Source: Salegentibacter tibetensis
GTDB lineage: Bacteria; Bacteroidota; Bacteroidia; Flavobacteriales; Flavobacteriaceae
Assembly (NCBI RefSeq): GCF_020164485.1
Contig: NZ_JAIQZA010000032.1
Coordinates: 1 to 49,603, forward strand
Length of the DNA: 49,603 nucleotides
Direction of reading: 5' to 3'
A program made the position numbers and the translations under genes. The notes under the pieces are model-generated. The model ran no database searches and was not told the DNA's origin. It was given only the letters and a program-made list of their open reading frames with translations. Positions 24,775 to 35,300 of this stretch are shown piece after piece (the stretch's first letter is position 1; each line of letters starts with the position of its first letter).

Positions 24775-26904
24775 CTATTTTTTCTCTTTTTTAGAATACT
24801 TTTCCGGCTCTTTGGCCGGTAGCTTATTTAAATAATAATCATACAATTCAAATTGGGACCGAAGTTTTTTAGAACTGCTATTTCGGTAGGCATTATCCTG
24901 TTTTGAGGTGATCATCCTGGCTTTTACATTATCGTTCCAGCTAATATCAAAAGTTTCTATAATTTCCTGTTTTATATCTTCATCATAAATTGGGCAGGAA
25001 ATTTCAACACGAAGGTCCAGGTTTCTTGTCATCCAATCGGCTGAAGAAATATAAACCTTAGAATTTCCGCCATTTTTAAATATAAAAACCCGGGGATGCT
25101 CCAGGAATTTATCTACAATACTTATCACTTCTATGTTATCGCTTAAACCTTCTACCCCGGGAATAAGGCAGCACACCCCACGAACAATAAGTTTAATTTT
25201 CACTCCTGCCTGGCTAGCCTGGTACAGTTTATCTATCATAGGATAATCTGAAAGACTGTTAAGCTTTAAAGCGATGCCCGAAGGTTTTCCTTCCCTGGCG
25301 TTTTCAATTTCTTTTTGGATCAAGCCCACAAAAGCCGTTCTACTGTAATGCGGGGAAACAATTAGATGTTTGTATTTATTGACCTTATAATTAATTTCGA
25401 AGAAATCGAAAACCTTGTTTACTTCTTTTAAAATTTCAACATCTGCAGTAAACAATGTGTAATCGGTATAAATGCGCGAGGTAGATTCGTTGAAATTCCC
25501 GGTGCTAATAAAACCGTAACGCTTCATTTTACCTTCTTCCTCCCGCTCAATCACACAAGCTTTACAATGAACTTTAAGACCCGGCACTCCAAAAATAAGT
25601 TGTACGCCTTCAGCCTGCATTTGTTCAGCATAACGAATATTGGCCACTTCGTCAAAACGCGCTCGTAATTCAATTTGAACGATCACCTTTTTCCCATTTT
25701 TCACCGCATTAATTAGTGAACTGGCGATATGGGAGATTTTTGCCAGTCTGTAAATAGTGATTTTTATGGTTTTAACTTTGGGATCTAGCGCTGCTTCCCT
25801 TAAAAACTTAACTGTGTAAGCAAAACTTTGGTAAGGCGCATACATGAGAAAATCCTTTTTTGCTATACTTCCAAATAAACTGGTTTGCAAAATAAGTCCT
25901 GGAATTGGAAGAGGTTCTATAGGTTGATATAGCAAATCTTCGCGACCAAGGCTGGGAAAGTTCATATAATCGCGCCGGTTATGGTAACGGCCACCGGGAA
26001 TAATACTATCGGTAGATTCTATACCCATTTTATTCATCAAATAAGACAAAGTATCATCGGCAATATTCATATCGTAGACAAACCTTACCGGTTCTCCTTT
26101 AATTCGGTCTTTAACACTGCTGGAAATCTTTTCAATAAAACTTTTACTCAGGTCACTATCAATATCTAACTCGGCATCTCTTGTTATTTTTATCATATGT
26201 GCCGAAATACTTTCGTATTCAAAAATGTTGAAAATAGTTCCCAGATTGTACCGTATTAAATCATCGAGCAGAATGATGTACTGGTTTCCATTTTCGTTGG
26301 GTAATACCACAAAACGTTCTATGCTACGAGGAATCTCTATAAGCACATATTTTCGCTCTTTTTCTGTTTTGTCTAAAACTTTAGAAATTCCTTTTTGAGG
26401 TTTTTCTTCCTTCATCACCATTTTCACGGCAAGATAAGCGGCACTGTCTTTTAAACTCGGGATTTCAGGAAGATCATTAAGAATAATGGTAACCAATGCC
26501 GGGCTTACTTTTGAAAGGAAAAAATTTTTAATAAATTTTTCCTGTGAAGCAGAAACCTGTTTTTCGTTAATTATATGAATATTATGATCTTTCAACTGAT
26601 GCTGAATATCATGTAGTACCTGCAAACTTTCCGCCTGTTGTTCTATTACAATTTGAGTAATCTCTTCAAGAAGTTTGCTGGCTTTTATCCCACCAAGAAC
26701 ACTTTTCCCTGCTCTACCGGCGAGGTCAATTCTCTTGACGGTTGCATACCTGACTTTAAAAAATTCATCTAAATTATTGGAAAAAATCCCTAGAAATCTT
26801 AATCGTTCTATAAGTGGTACGGTCTCATCTTCGGCTTCCTGTAATACTCGGGCATTAAATTGTAACCAGCTGAGTTCCCTGTTTAAATATTTTTTTTGCG
26901 GCAT
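24775..26904 (-). CDS. ppk1: polyphosphate kinase 1
   Basis: This 709-residue enzyme makes polyphosphate from ATP reversibly. It opens with the conserved KKYLNRELSWLQFNARVLQEA (residues 4-24), has the N-terminal helical domain, the head domain and two phospholipase-D-like catalytic domains. The catalytic histidine lies in KVHCKACVIERE (near residue 450), and the STGNFNE motif follows. Another conserved block is VRGVCCLIPG near 580. Length fits PPK1 (about 690-720). It is flanked upstream by the sixA-like gene (3 bp apart) and downstream by ppx, forming a phosphate-metabolism operon. Confidence 0.97.
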   Translation of the reverse strand: MPQKKYLNRELSWLQFNARVLQEAEDETVPLIERLRFLGIFSNNLDEFFKVRYATVKRIDLAGRAGKSVLGGIKASKLLEEITQIVIEQQAESLQVLHDIQHQLKDHNIHIINEKQVSASQEKFIKNFFLSKVSPALVTIILNDLPEIPSLKDSAAYLAVKMVMKEEKPQKGISKVLDKTEKERKYVLIEIPRSIERFVVLPNENGNQYIILLDDLIRYNLGTIFNIFEYESISAHMIKITRDAELDIDSDLSKSFIEKISSSVKDRIKGEPVRFVYDMNIADDTLSYLMNKMGIESTDSIIPGGRYHNRRDYMNFPSLGREDLLYQPIEPLPIPGLILQTSLFGSIAKKDFLMYAPYQSFAYTVKFLREAALDPKVKTIKITIYRLAKISHIASSLINAVKNGKKVIVQIELRARFDEVANIRYAEQMQAEGVQLIFGVPGLKVHCKACVIEREEEGKMKRYGFISTGNFNESTSRIYTDYTLFTADVEILKEVNKVFDFFEINYKVNKYKHLIVSPHYSRTAFVGLIQKEIENAREGKPSGIALKLNSLSDYPMIDKLYQASQAGVKIKLIVRGVCCLIPGVEGLSDNIEVISIVDKFLEHPRVFIFKNGGNSKVYISSADWMTRNLDLRVEISCPIYDEDIKQEIIETFDISWNDNVKARMITSKQDNAYRNSSSKKLRSQFELYDYYLNKLPAKEPEKYSKKEKK

Positions 26905-26907
26905 AAA

Positions 26908-27393
26908 TTAGCGTAAGTTTTTTGGTAATAATTGTAGCAAAGTTTTGCCGGTTTTAATGTTTTTCCAGTTGTCTGAATCAAAATCTATTACACAAAGACC
27001 TGTAGTAGGTAAATTATCGAGAGGTTTATCCCCAAGCCGATTCACCAAACCCGTCATTGCCGGATTATGGCCAAAGACCATTAGTGTTTCTACGTCTTCC
27101 GAACAGCTTTTTAAAACTGATAATAAATGGTCGTCATCAAAAGTATAAAGTTCCTTTTTTACCGTGAATTTATCATCGGGTATTTGCAATTCTTCTTTAA
27201 AAAGTTTTGCTGTAGTGTGTGCCCTAACGGCAGGGCTGGTCCATAAGGTCAAATCACCGCTTTGAAATTCTTTAAAGGTTTTCAATACCACAGCAGCGTC
27301 ATTATAAGCACGCTTTTTAAGGGGTCTTTTTTCGTCGGGCAAATTATTTTCCCAGGAAGATTTACCGTGTCTAACAAGAATTAGTCTTTTCAT
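26908..27393 (-). CDS. SixA-like histidine phosphatase family protein
   Basis: This 161-residue protein is a small branch-1 histidine phosphatase. The catalytic motif LVRHGKSSW is at residues 5-13, the second conserved region SPAVRAHTTAKLF at about 57-69 carries an arginine, and the final histidine is in VFGHNPAM near 106-113. SixA in E. coli removes phosphate from histidine phosphotransfer proteins. The substrate here is open. It lies between pdxH (10 bp) and ppk1 (3 bp), so it is probably co-transcribed with the polyphosphate genes. Confidence 0.9.
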   Translation of the reverse strand: MKRLILVRHGKSSWENNLPDEKRPLKKRAYNDAAVVLKTFKEFQSGDLTLWTSPAVRAHTTAKLFKEELQIPDDKFTVKKELYTFDDDHLLSVLKSCSEDVETLMVFGHNPAMTGLVNRLGDKPLDNLPTTGLCVIDFDSDNWKNIKTGKTLLQLLPKNLR

Positions 27394-27403
27394 AATTTAA
27401 ATT

Positions 27404-28051
27404 TTAGGGTGCCAATCGGTTGCGTTCCCAGGTATCCATTTCTATAAATTCATAGATTATCCTGTCGTGCAGACGGTTATTTCTACCCTGCCAAAATTCA
27501 AAACTTCGGGGTGTCACCAAATATCCACCCCAATGCGGTGGTCGGTCTACCTCTTTATTTTGATATCTCTCCTCAATTTCTTTTAAGTGTTCTTCGAGTT
27601 CTTTGCGGGATTCCAAAATATTACTTTGGTTAGAAGCCCAGGCTCCTAACTGACTTCCGCGAGGTCGGGAACCAAAATAAGCTGCTGAATCTTCTTCTGA
27701 AGTCTTCATTGCAACGCCTTTTATAATCACTTGTCGCTCTAAGGCCGGCCAGAAGAACGAAAGACAAACCCTCGGATTTTCTTCTATATCCCTGGCCTTT
27801 TCAGAATTATAATTAGTGTAGAAACTAAATCCGTCTACTCCAAAAGATTTTAATAATACAATACGGTTCTTCGGAAATCCTTCAATTCCACAGGTAGCAA
27901 GGCTCATAGCATTCACTTCTGCTATTTCAGGATGTGCTTCTGCCTCCTCAAACCAGGAGGTGAAAAGCGGCAAAGGAAAGGACGGTATATTTTCTTCTAA
28001 AAGTTCACTTTTTCCGTAGCTTTTTCGATAATCTTCAAGGCTCTTTTGCAT
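27404..28051 (-). CDS. pdxH: pyridoxamine 5'-phosphate oxidase
   Basis: This 215-residue FMN enzyme oxidises pyridoxine or pyridoxamine 5'-phosphate to pyridoxal 5'-phosphate. Recognisable blocks are NAMSLATCG (near 46-54), RIVLLKSFGVDGFSFYTNYNSEK (62-84), SRPRGSQLGAWASNQS (near 128-143), PPHWGGYLVTP (near 170-180) and the C-terminal FWQGRNNRLHDRI with the typical RLHDR. Length is normal. It is the first gene of the minus-strand group pdxH-sixA-ppk1-ppx. Confidence 0.96.
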   Translation of the reverse strand: MQKSLEDYRKSYGKSELLEENIPSFPLPLFTSWFEEAEAHPEIAEVNAMSLATCGIEGFPKNRIVLLKSFGVDGFSFYTNYNSEKARDIEENPRVCLSFFWPALERQVIIKGVAMKTSEEDSAAYFGSRPRGSQLGAWASNQSNILESRKELEEHLKEIEERYQNKEVDRPPHWGGYLVTPRSFEFWQGRNNRLHDRIIYEFIEMDTWERNRLAP

Positions 28052-28363
28052 TGTATTTTGCTTTGCTGCAATTTACAAGTTTTAGGCAGAAGCCGGAAAA
28101 TTTTCGAGATAAGATTGTGCATTCTAAAGATGAAAGCACAGTAGTAGAAAACGAAATAAGAATAAAATGCAATCTTAATCCATAACAAACCAATAAATTC
28201 GACAAAATACATCTACAACTTTCATTAATTACATTTCAGCTAATTAAGATGTCATATAGCTAAAATATTTAATAATAATGCATTAGAAGTGAGATATCTT
28301 TTAAATTTGTTCAAAATTAATTATTAAGCCTTACTGGCAAATAAAACTAAAAATATAATAAGA
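28052..28363. other. intergenic region between divergent pdxH and a lipoprotein gene
   Basis: This 312-bp AT-rich gap separates two divergent genes and should hold both promoters. TAAATTTG at 28302-28309 is a TAnnTTTG -7 box for the plus-strand lipoprotein gene, 55 bp before its ATG, without a clear -33. A 71-codon minus-strand reading frame extends into pdxH out of frame and looks spurious. Nothing else convincing is seen. Confidence 0.5.
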
Positions 28364-28846
28364 ATGAATTTCCCTAAGTTTTTCTTACAATATAAAAGTA
28401 ATATTCTCACAAAGTTCTTCATTGTTGTAATTTCATTATCTGTAGGAAGTTGCTCCATGGGAATGACTAATCCTGATAGCTACAATAGAAACCACGAAGT
28501 ATATGCTGTAGACTTTAATCCTCATAATTTAGAGCAACTGAAAATTTTTAAAATGGATGAAGGAGATTGGATAGCGTATGAAACAGTAAAAAAGGGCCAG
28601 AGCGATCGTTATACCATTGAAGTAGAAAACGGATTCTTAACCGTTATTTCGCATAAAAACAAAATGGATGTGCCCACTTACCAAACCTGGTTAGATTATG
28701 CAAGACAGGAATTGGGTTATAGTGTTGAGGATGAATATGATATTTTCACCACTATAGAAGAAGGTTATATCTATGAAATAGACCTGGAAGCACATCCTTT
28801 GATAGAAGGAAATGAACATAGAATCTTGATGTACGAACAAAAATAA
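28364..28846 (+). CDS. predicted lipoprotein of unknown function
   Basis: This 160-residue protein has a lipoprotein signal peptide: a basic stretch, a hydrophobic core FIVVISLSVGS (residues 19-29) and a lipobox cysteine at C30 (VGSCSMG). The long n-region (residues 1-18) is unusual. The mature part is acidic with many aromatic residues and has no motif I recognise. Its position just upstream of the giant surface protein, with a terminator between them, gives no firm functional link. Confidence 0.75.
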   Translation: MNFPKFFLQYKSNILTKFFIVVISLSVGSCSMGMTNPDSYNRNHEVYAVDFNPHNLEQLKIFKMDEGDWIAYETVKKGQSDRYTIEVENGFLTVISHKNKMDVPTYQTWLDYARQELGYSVEDEYDIFTTIEEGYIYEIDLEAHPLIEGNEHRILMYEQK

Positions 28847-28866
28847 GTACCCCAACTTTTTTTTTG

Positions 28867-28896
28867 AAAAAACCATCCAGTTTTGGGTGGTTTTTT
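28867..28896 (+). terminator. Rho-independent-type terminator after the lipoprotein gene
   Basis: AAAAAACCATCC and GGGTGGTTTTTT pair over 12 bp (one G-U) around a short loop, and the T run continues. It starts 21 bp after the stop codon. Confidence 0.8.
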
Positions 28897-29310
28897 TATG
28901 TCAATATTTAAGGGTTTTTACTAATCGATAATTTTATATATTATTTTTTTAATCTATTTTTCAAACTTTCCACCCCCTGATTTCCCTTAATTTCTCCCAC
29001 TACCCTACCTTTTGCCGAAAATATATGCAGTTATATCTAAAAAATCTGCAAAAACTTTATTTATGGTTTTTAACAATTAATTTTACTTCAGATTTAAGAT
29101 TTAACAAATAGGTCACCCCCAACTTTCCTATAGGTAATACTCCCTAATTTTACCATAATTAAATCGAATTTTTACCATTATTTAACTGTTTTCCCCAAAA
29201 AAACAAAGCACAGTGGTTTAATCACAATGTGATTTAACGTACTATATATGAGTTTTTAAAAAAAAGAACTTCTACAAAGAATTATAACATTAATTCTAAA
29301 CATTATTAAT
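28897..29310 (+). promoter_or_regulatory. long AT-rich upstream region of the giant surface protein gene
   Basis: This stretch of about 410 bp has no credible gene. It includes a 23-bp inverted repeat at 29216-29238 and ends in an A-rich tract directly before the ATG. A clear TTTG/TAnnTTTG promoter pair is not seen, so the promoter may depend on a regulator or another sigma factor. Confidence 0.45.
29216..29238. promoter_or_regulatory. operator-like inverted repeat
   Basis: GTTTAATCACA and TGTGATTTAAC are inverted arms of 11 bp with one mismatch pair, separated by a single A. The site is 72 bp upstream of the giant surface protein start, a position suited to a dimeric regulator. Confidence 0.5.
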
Positions 29311-32300
29311 ATGATTTGGAAAACTACTCTCGCATTTTTGGTCACCTTATTACATTATAATCTGAAAAACTTTAAGTTTCTTCAGGTTACACCAATAGTA
29401 ATATTTGCCACTTTTAGTCTTTTCTTAATGGAATCTACTAATTTACAAGCGCAGGTTGCACCAGTGAATCCACCAACCGGAGGATTCCATATAGATGGAA
29501 ATTTACAAGCTAACATCCTTGATTCAGGAGTTGGAGACTGGATTCCCGGAACTGGCGGTACCGGTGGCTTTGTATTTGATATGAATGGTACTCCCGTAGA
29601 AGTGGCACGTACCATTCGTAGTGTAGATTCGTATAACTCGGGACTGGACAACGTATTTCAGGGTGGAAGCAAGTCCAATGATGATCCTAATAACTGGAGT
29701 TGGACTAATAGCAAAGCTAATGGAAAAAGCGATATTAATAATGTCTTGATACACATTGCAGAAAACTCTGCCTCAGACAATAATGATCAATGGATAATCA
29801 TTGCAAGTGACCGTCTGGTGACCAACGGAACTTCTTATATTGATTTTGAGTTTTTACAAAGCGAAATAACAACAACAGGTGGTTCTTTCCAATCTGCCGG
29901 TACTAGTGGAGGAAGAACAATAGGAGATTTGCTCATCGCTGTCGAATATTCTAACGGTGGAAACACTGCCGATGTTAAATATTATCGTTGGGAACCTGTG
30001 GGTTCAGGGTTTGATTATGTGGAACAAACCAGTGTAAGCAGTAACTTTAGATTTGGGAAAACAAATACGGTGAACGCTCCTACATTTACAGGTGGAGCTT
30101 TTGGAACCAATAGTTATTCCCCATATCAGTTTGTAGAGGCAGCGGTTAATGTAACCGAGTTTTTTAAATTTAGTGGGGATCCTTGTGATGAAATAACCAT
30201 AGGAAATATATTGGTTAAAACAAAAACCTCTAATGCGCCTACGGCTGCCCTGGTTGATTTTGTTACTCCTATAGCTGTTAAATTAAACCTTGGTACAGCA
30301 GACATTATAGTTCCGGAAGACTTTTGCGGAGACTCTGCTAAGTTAGAAATTAATGGAGTTCAAAATGGTACTTTTTCTACTGATTCTGGAGATCTGCTAA
30401 TAGATAATGATGGTTTAATAAGCATTACAGAAGAAAATCGAGGAAATGATTATGAGATTATCTACACCTTTACAACTGCAGGCTGTGAAAAAACAACAAC
30501 TACAACTATTTCTATCCCCGAAATTCCGGATACTCCTGAGATCATTGCTACAAATGCTAATTGTGATAACGAAAACGGAAGTATCACTGTTTCTAATTTT
30601 GACAGCAACCTTAATTATATCCTAATAGATAAAAATGGCGCTGACACTTCTTATTCAATTAATACAGACGGGGAGTTCACCGAAGTAGTTCCCGGTTCTT
30701 ATACCGTACGGGTTGAAAATGCTGATTGTTCTGCAACTTCAACTTCGGCTACCATTCAAGACAGCAAGCAGACTCCGGATACTCCTGAGATCACTGCTAC
30801 AAATGCTGATTGTGAGAACGCTAATGGAAGCATCACTGTAACAAACCTTGACAATACTCTGGAATATATTCTAGTTGATGACCAGAGAACAAATACAGCT
30901 TATGAAATCAATGAAAGTGGGGTATTTACCCAAGTAGCTCCCGGTTCTTATACCGTAAGAGTAGAAAACGAAGATTGTTCTGCGACTTCAACTTCGGCTA
31001 CCATTCAAGATAGCGAGCAAACTCCGGTTACTCCTGAGATCACTGCTACCGATGCTGATTGTGGGAGCGCTGATGGAAGTATTACTGTAACGAACCTTGA
31101 CAACACTCTGGAATATATTCTTGTTGATGACCAGGGAACAGATACAGCCTATGAAATCAATGAAAGTGGGGTATTTACCCAAGTAGCTCCCGGTTCTTAT
31201 TCCGTAAGAATAGAAAACGAAGATTGTTCTGCAACTTCTGTTTCTGCTACCATCGAAGATAGTGAGCAGACTCCGGATACTCCCGAGATCACTGCTACCG
31301 ATGCTGATTGTGAGAGCGCTGATGGAAGTATTACTGTAACGAACCTTGACAACACTCTGGAATATGTACTTGTTGATGATCAGGGAACAGATACAGCTAA
31401 TGAAATCAATGAAAATGGGGTATTTACCCAAGTAGCTCCCGGTTCTTATACCGTAAGAGTAGAAAACGAAGATTGTTCTGCGACTTCAACTTCGGCTACC
31501 ATTCAAGATAGCGAGCAAACTCCGGTTACCCCTGAGATCACTGCTACAAATGCAGATTGTGAAAGCGCTAATGGAAGTATCACCGTAACAAACCTTGACA
31601 ATACTCTGGAATATATTCTTGTTGATGACCAGGGAACAGATACAGCCTATGAAATCAATGAAAGTGGGGTATTTACCCAAGTAGCTCCCGGTTCTTATAC
31701 CGTAAGAATGGAAAACGAAGATTGTTCTGCAACTTCTGTTTCTGCTACCATCGAAGATAGTGAGCAGACTCCGGATACTCCCGAGATCACTGCTACCGAT
31801 GCTGATTGTGAGAGCGCTGATGGAAGTATTACTGTAACGAACCTTGACAACACTCTGGAATATGTACTTGTTGATGATCAGGGAACAGATACAGCTAATG
31901 AAATCAATGAAAATGGGGTATTTACCCAAGTAGCTCCCGGTTCTTATACTGTAAGGGTAGAAAATGCTGATTGTTCTGCAACTTCGACTTCTGCTACTAT
32001 TCAAGATAGTGAGCAGTCTCCGGATACTCCTGAGATCACTGCAACAAATGCTGATTGTGAGAGCGCTGAAGGAAGTATCACTGTAACAAACCTTGACAAT
32101 ACTCTGGAATATATTCTTGTTGATGACCAGGGAACAGATACAGCTTATGAAATCAATGAAAGTGGGGTATTTACCCAAGTAGCTCCCGGTTCTTATACTG
32201 TAAGGGTAGAAAATGCTGATTGTAGCGCGACTTCAACTTCGGCTACCATTCAAGACAGCAAGCAGACTCCGGATACTCCTGAGATCACTGCTACAAATGC

Positions 32301-35300
32301 TGACTGTGAGAACGCTAATGGAAATATCACAGTAACAAACCTTGATAACACTCTGGAATATGTTCTTGTTGATGACCAGGGAACAGATACAGCTTATGAA
32401 ATCAATGGAGATGGTGTATTCATCGAAGTAGCTCCTGGTTTTTATACCGTACGAGCGGAAAACGAAGATTGTAATGCAACTTCTGTTTCTGCAACTATTA
32501 TTCCTAGCGAACAAACTCCGGTAACTCCAGAGATATCTGCTACTGATGCAAATTGTAATAGTGCTGAAGGAAGAATCACAGTAACCAATTTTGACAACAC
32601 ACTCAATTATGTGCTGGTCGATGACCAGGAAACAGATACAGCTTATGAAATCAATGGAGATGGTGTATTCACCGAAATAGCTCCTGGTTCTTATACTGTA
32701 CGAGCGGAAAACTATGATTGTAATGCAACTTCTGTTTCTGCAACTATTACTTCCAGCGAAGAGACTCCGGTAACCCCTGAGATCACTGCTACAGATGCAA
32801 GTTGTGAGAGCGCTGATGGAAGCATTACAGTTTCTAACTATGACAGCAACCTTACTTATATCTTAGTAAACAGCGATGGAGATACTCAATACGCAATCAA
32901 TGAAAGTGGAGTATTTCCTGAAGTAACTCCAGGAGATTATACCGTAAGAGTAGAGAATGCTGATTGTTCTGCAAATTCTGCTTCTGCAACTATTAATCCT
33001 AGCGAGCAGACTCCGGTAACCCCTGAGATCACTGCTACAAATGCTGATTGTGATAGCGCCGAGGGAAGCATTGCAATTTCTAACTATGACGGCAATCTTA
33101 CTTATATCTTAGTAAACAGTGATGGAGATACTCAATACACCATCAATGAAAGCGGAGTATTTACTGAAGTAACTTCTGGAGCTTATACTGTTAGAGCGGA
33201 AAATAATGATTGTAGTGTAACTTCTGCCTCAGTTACTATTGAAGATAGCGAGCAGACTCCGGAGGCTCCTGTTGCAGAGGCTACCCAGCCTACCTGTGAT
33301 ACAGCTACCGGAAGTATCGAAATCACCTCGCAAGGCTATGAGTTCAGTATCGATGGGAAAGAATTCCAGACTTCAAACATCTTTGAGGAGTTAGAAGCCG
33401 ATACCTATAGCGTTTATACAAGAAATGAAGATGGATGTGTTTCCGAGGCTACTCAATTAACAATTAATGATCAGCCCGGAACCCCTGAGCAACCAACAAT
33501 TACTTCTACAACCGATGTCACTTGTGGTGAAAATAACGGGGAAATAGTATTTCAGGTTGAAAACAACTTAAGCTATACTTTAACCGATAACGACAATAAT
33601 ACCTTTCAGCATAAAAATGGAGAATATACAGAGCTTTCTCCCGGAGATTACACTCTAAATGTTAGTAATGGAGATTGTGAAATTGAGGTACAGATTATAA
33701 TTGAAGATATTGAAGACAACGAAGCTCCGGTAATTGCTGAAGTTGAACCAATCAATACAACTACCGATGCAGATTCCTGTGGTGCGATGATAGAAATCAT
33801 TGCTCCGCAAGTAAGCGATAACTGTTCCGTAGAAAATGCAATTGGAACCCGTGATGATAACCAGGCTTTAGATGTTGAATACCCGGTGGGAACTACAATG
33901 ATTACCTGGACGGTAACTGACGAAAATGGAAATGAGGCCGAGCCGGTTGAACAAACCGTAACGGTAACTGATGATCAGGCGCCGGTAATTGCTGAAGTTG
34001 AACCAATCAATACAACTACCGATGCAGATTCCTGTGGTGCGATGATAGAAATCACTGCCCCGCAAGTAAGCGATAACTGTTCCGTAGGAGATGCAGTTGG
34101 AACCCGCGATGATAACCAGGCTTTAGATGCTGAATATCCCGTGGGAACAACAAGCATTACCTGGAACGCCACCGACGAAAATGGGAATGAGGCCGAACCG
34201 GTTGTACAAACTGTAACCGTAACTGATGATCAGGCGCCGGTAATTGCAGAAGTTGAACCAATCAATACAACTACCGATGCAGATAGCTGTGGTGCGATGA
34301 TAGAAATCACTGCTCCGCAAGTAAGCGATAATTGTTCCGTAGAAGGTGCAGTTGGAACCCGGGATGATAACCAGGCTTTAGATGCTGAATACCCGGTGGG
34401 AACTACAATGATTACCTGGAACGCCACCGACGAAAATGGAAATGAGGCCGAGCCGGTTGAACAAAGCGTAACGGTAACTGATGATCAGGCGCCGGTAATT
34501 GCTGACGTTGAACCAATCAATACAACTACCGATGCAGATTCCTGTAGTGCGATGATAGAAATCATTGCTCCGCAAGTAAGCGATAACTGTTCCGTAGAAA
34601 ATGCAATTGGAACCCGGGATGATAACCTGGCTTTAGATGCTGAATACCCGGTGGGAACTACAATGATTACCTGGACAGCAACTGATGAAAATGGAAACGA
34701 AGCCGAACCGGTTGTTCAAAGCGTAACCGTAACTGATAATCAAGCTCCGGTAATTGCAGAAGTTGAACCAATCAATACAACTACCGATGCAGATTCCTGT
34801 GGTGCGATGATAGAAATCACTGCTCCGCAAGTAAGCGATAATTGTTCCGTAGAAGGTGCAGTTGGAACCCGCGATGATAACCAGACTTTAGATGCTGAAT
34901 ACCCGGTGGGAACTACAATGATTACCTGGACAGCAACTGATGAAAATGGAAATGAGGCCGAGCCGGTTGAACAAAGCGTAACGGTAACTGATGATCAGGC
35001 GCCGGTAATTGCTGAAGTTGAACCAATCAATACAACTACCGATGCAGATTCCTGTGGTGCGATGATAGAAATCACTGCTCCGCAAGTAAGCGATAACTGT
35101 TCCGTAGAAAATGCAATTGGAACCCGGGATGATAACCTGGCTTTAGATGCTGAATACCCGGTGGGAACTACAATGATTACCTGGACAGCAACTGATGAAA
35201 ACGGAAATGAGGCCGAGCCGGTTGAACAAAGCGTAACGGTAACTGATGATCAGGCGCCGGTAATTGCTGAAATAGAAAACATTACGGTTAACACTGACGT

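Noticed and set aside
27997-28212. 71-codon minus-strand frame upstream of pdxH
   Set aside because: It overlaps the pdxH start out of frame, and its composition is aromatic and lysine-rich as expected from random AT-rich DNA.
30988-32514. Long minus-strand open frames opposite the 249-bp repeats
   Set aside because: They repeat with the same period as the sense array and are side effects of its codon use. The sense frame has clear domains.
30535-33267. CRISPR array, suggested by regular repeats
   Set aside because: The repeats are 249 bp, contiguous and coding in one frame, with no spacers and no cas genes.
33868-35085. Series of 65-codon minus-strand frames opposite the HYR repeats
   Set aside because: They are periodic shadows of the 255-bp repeat.
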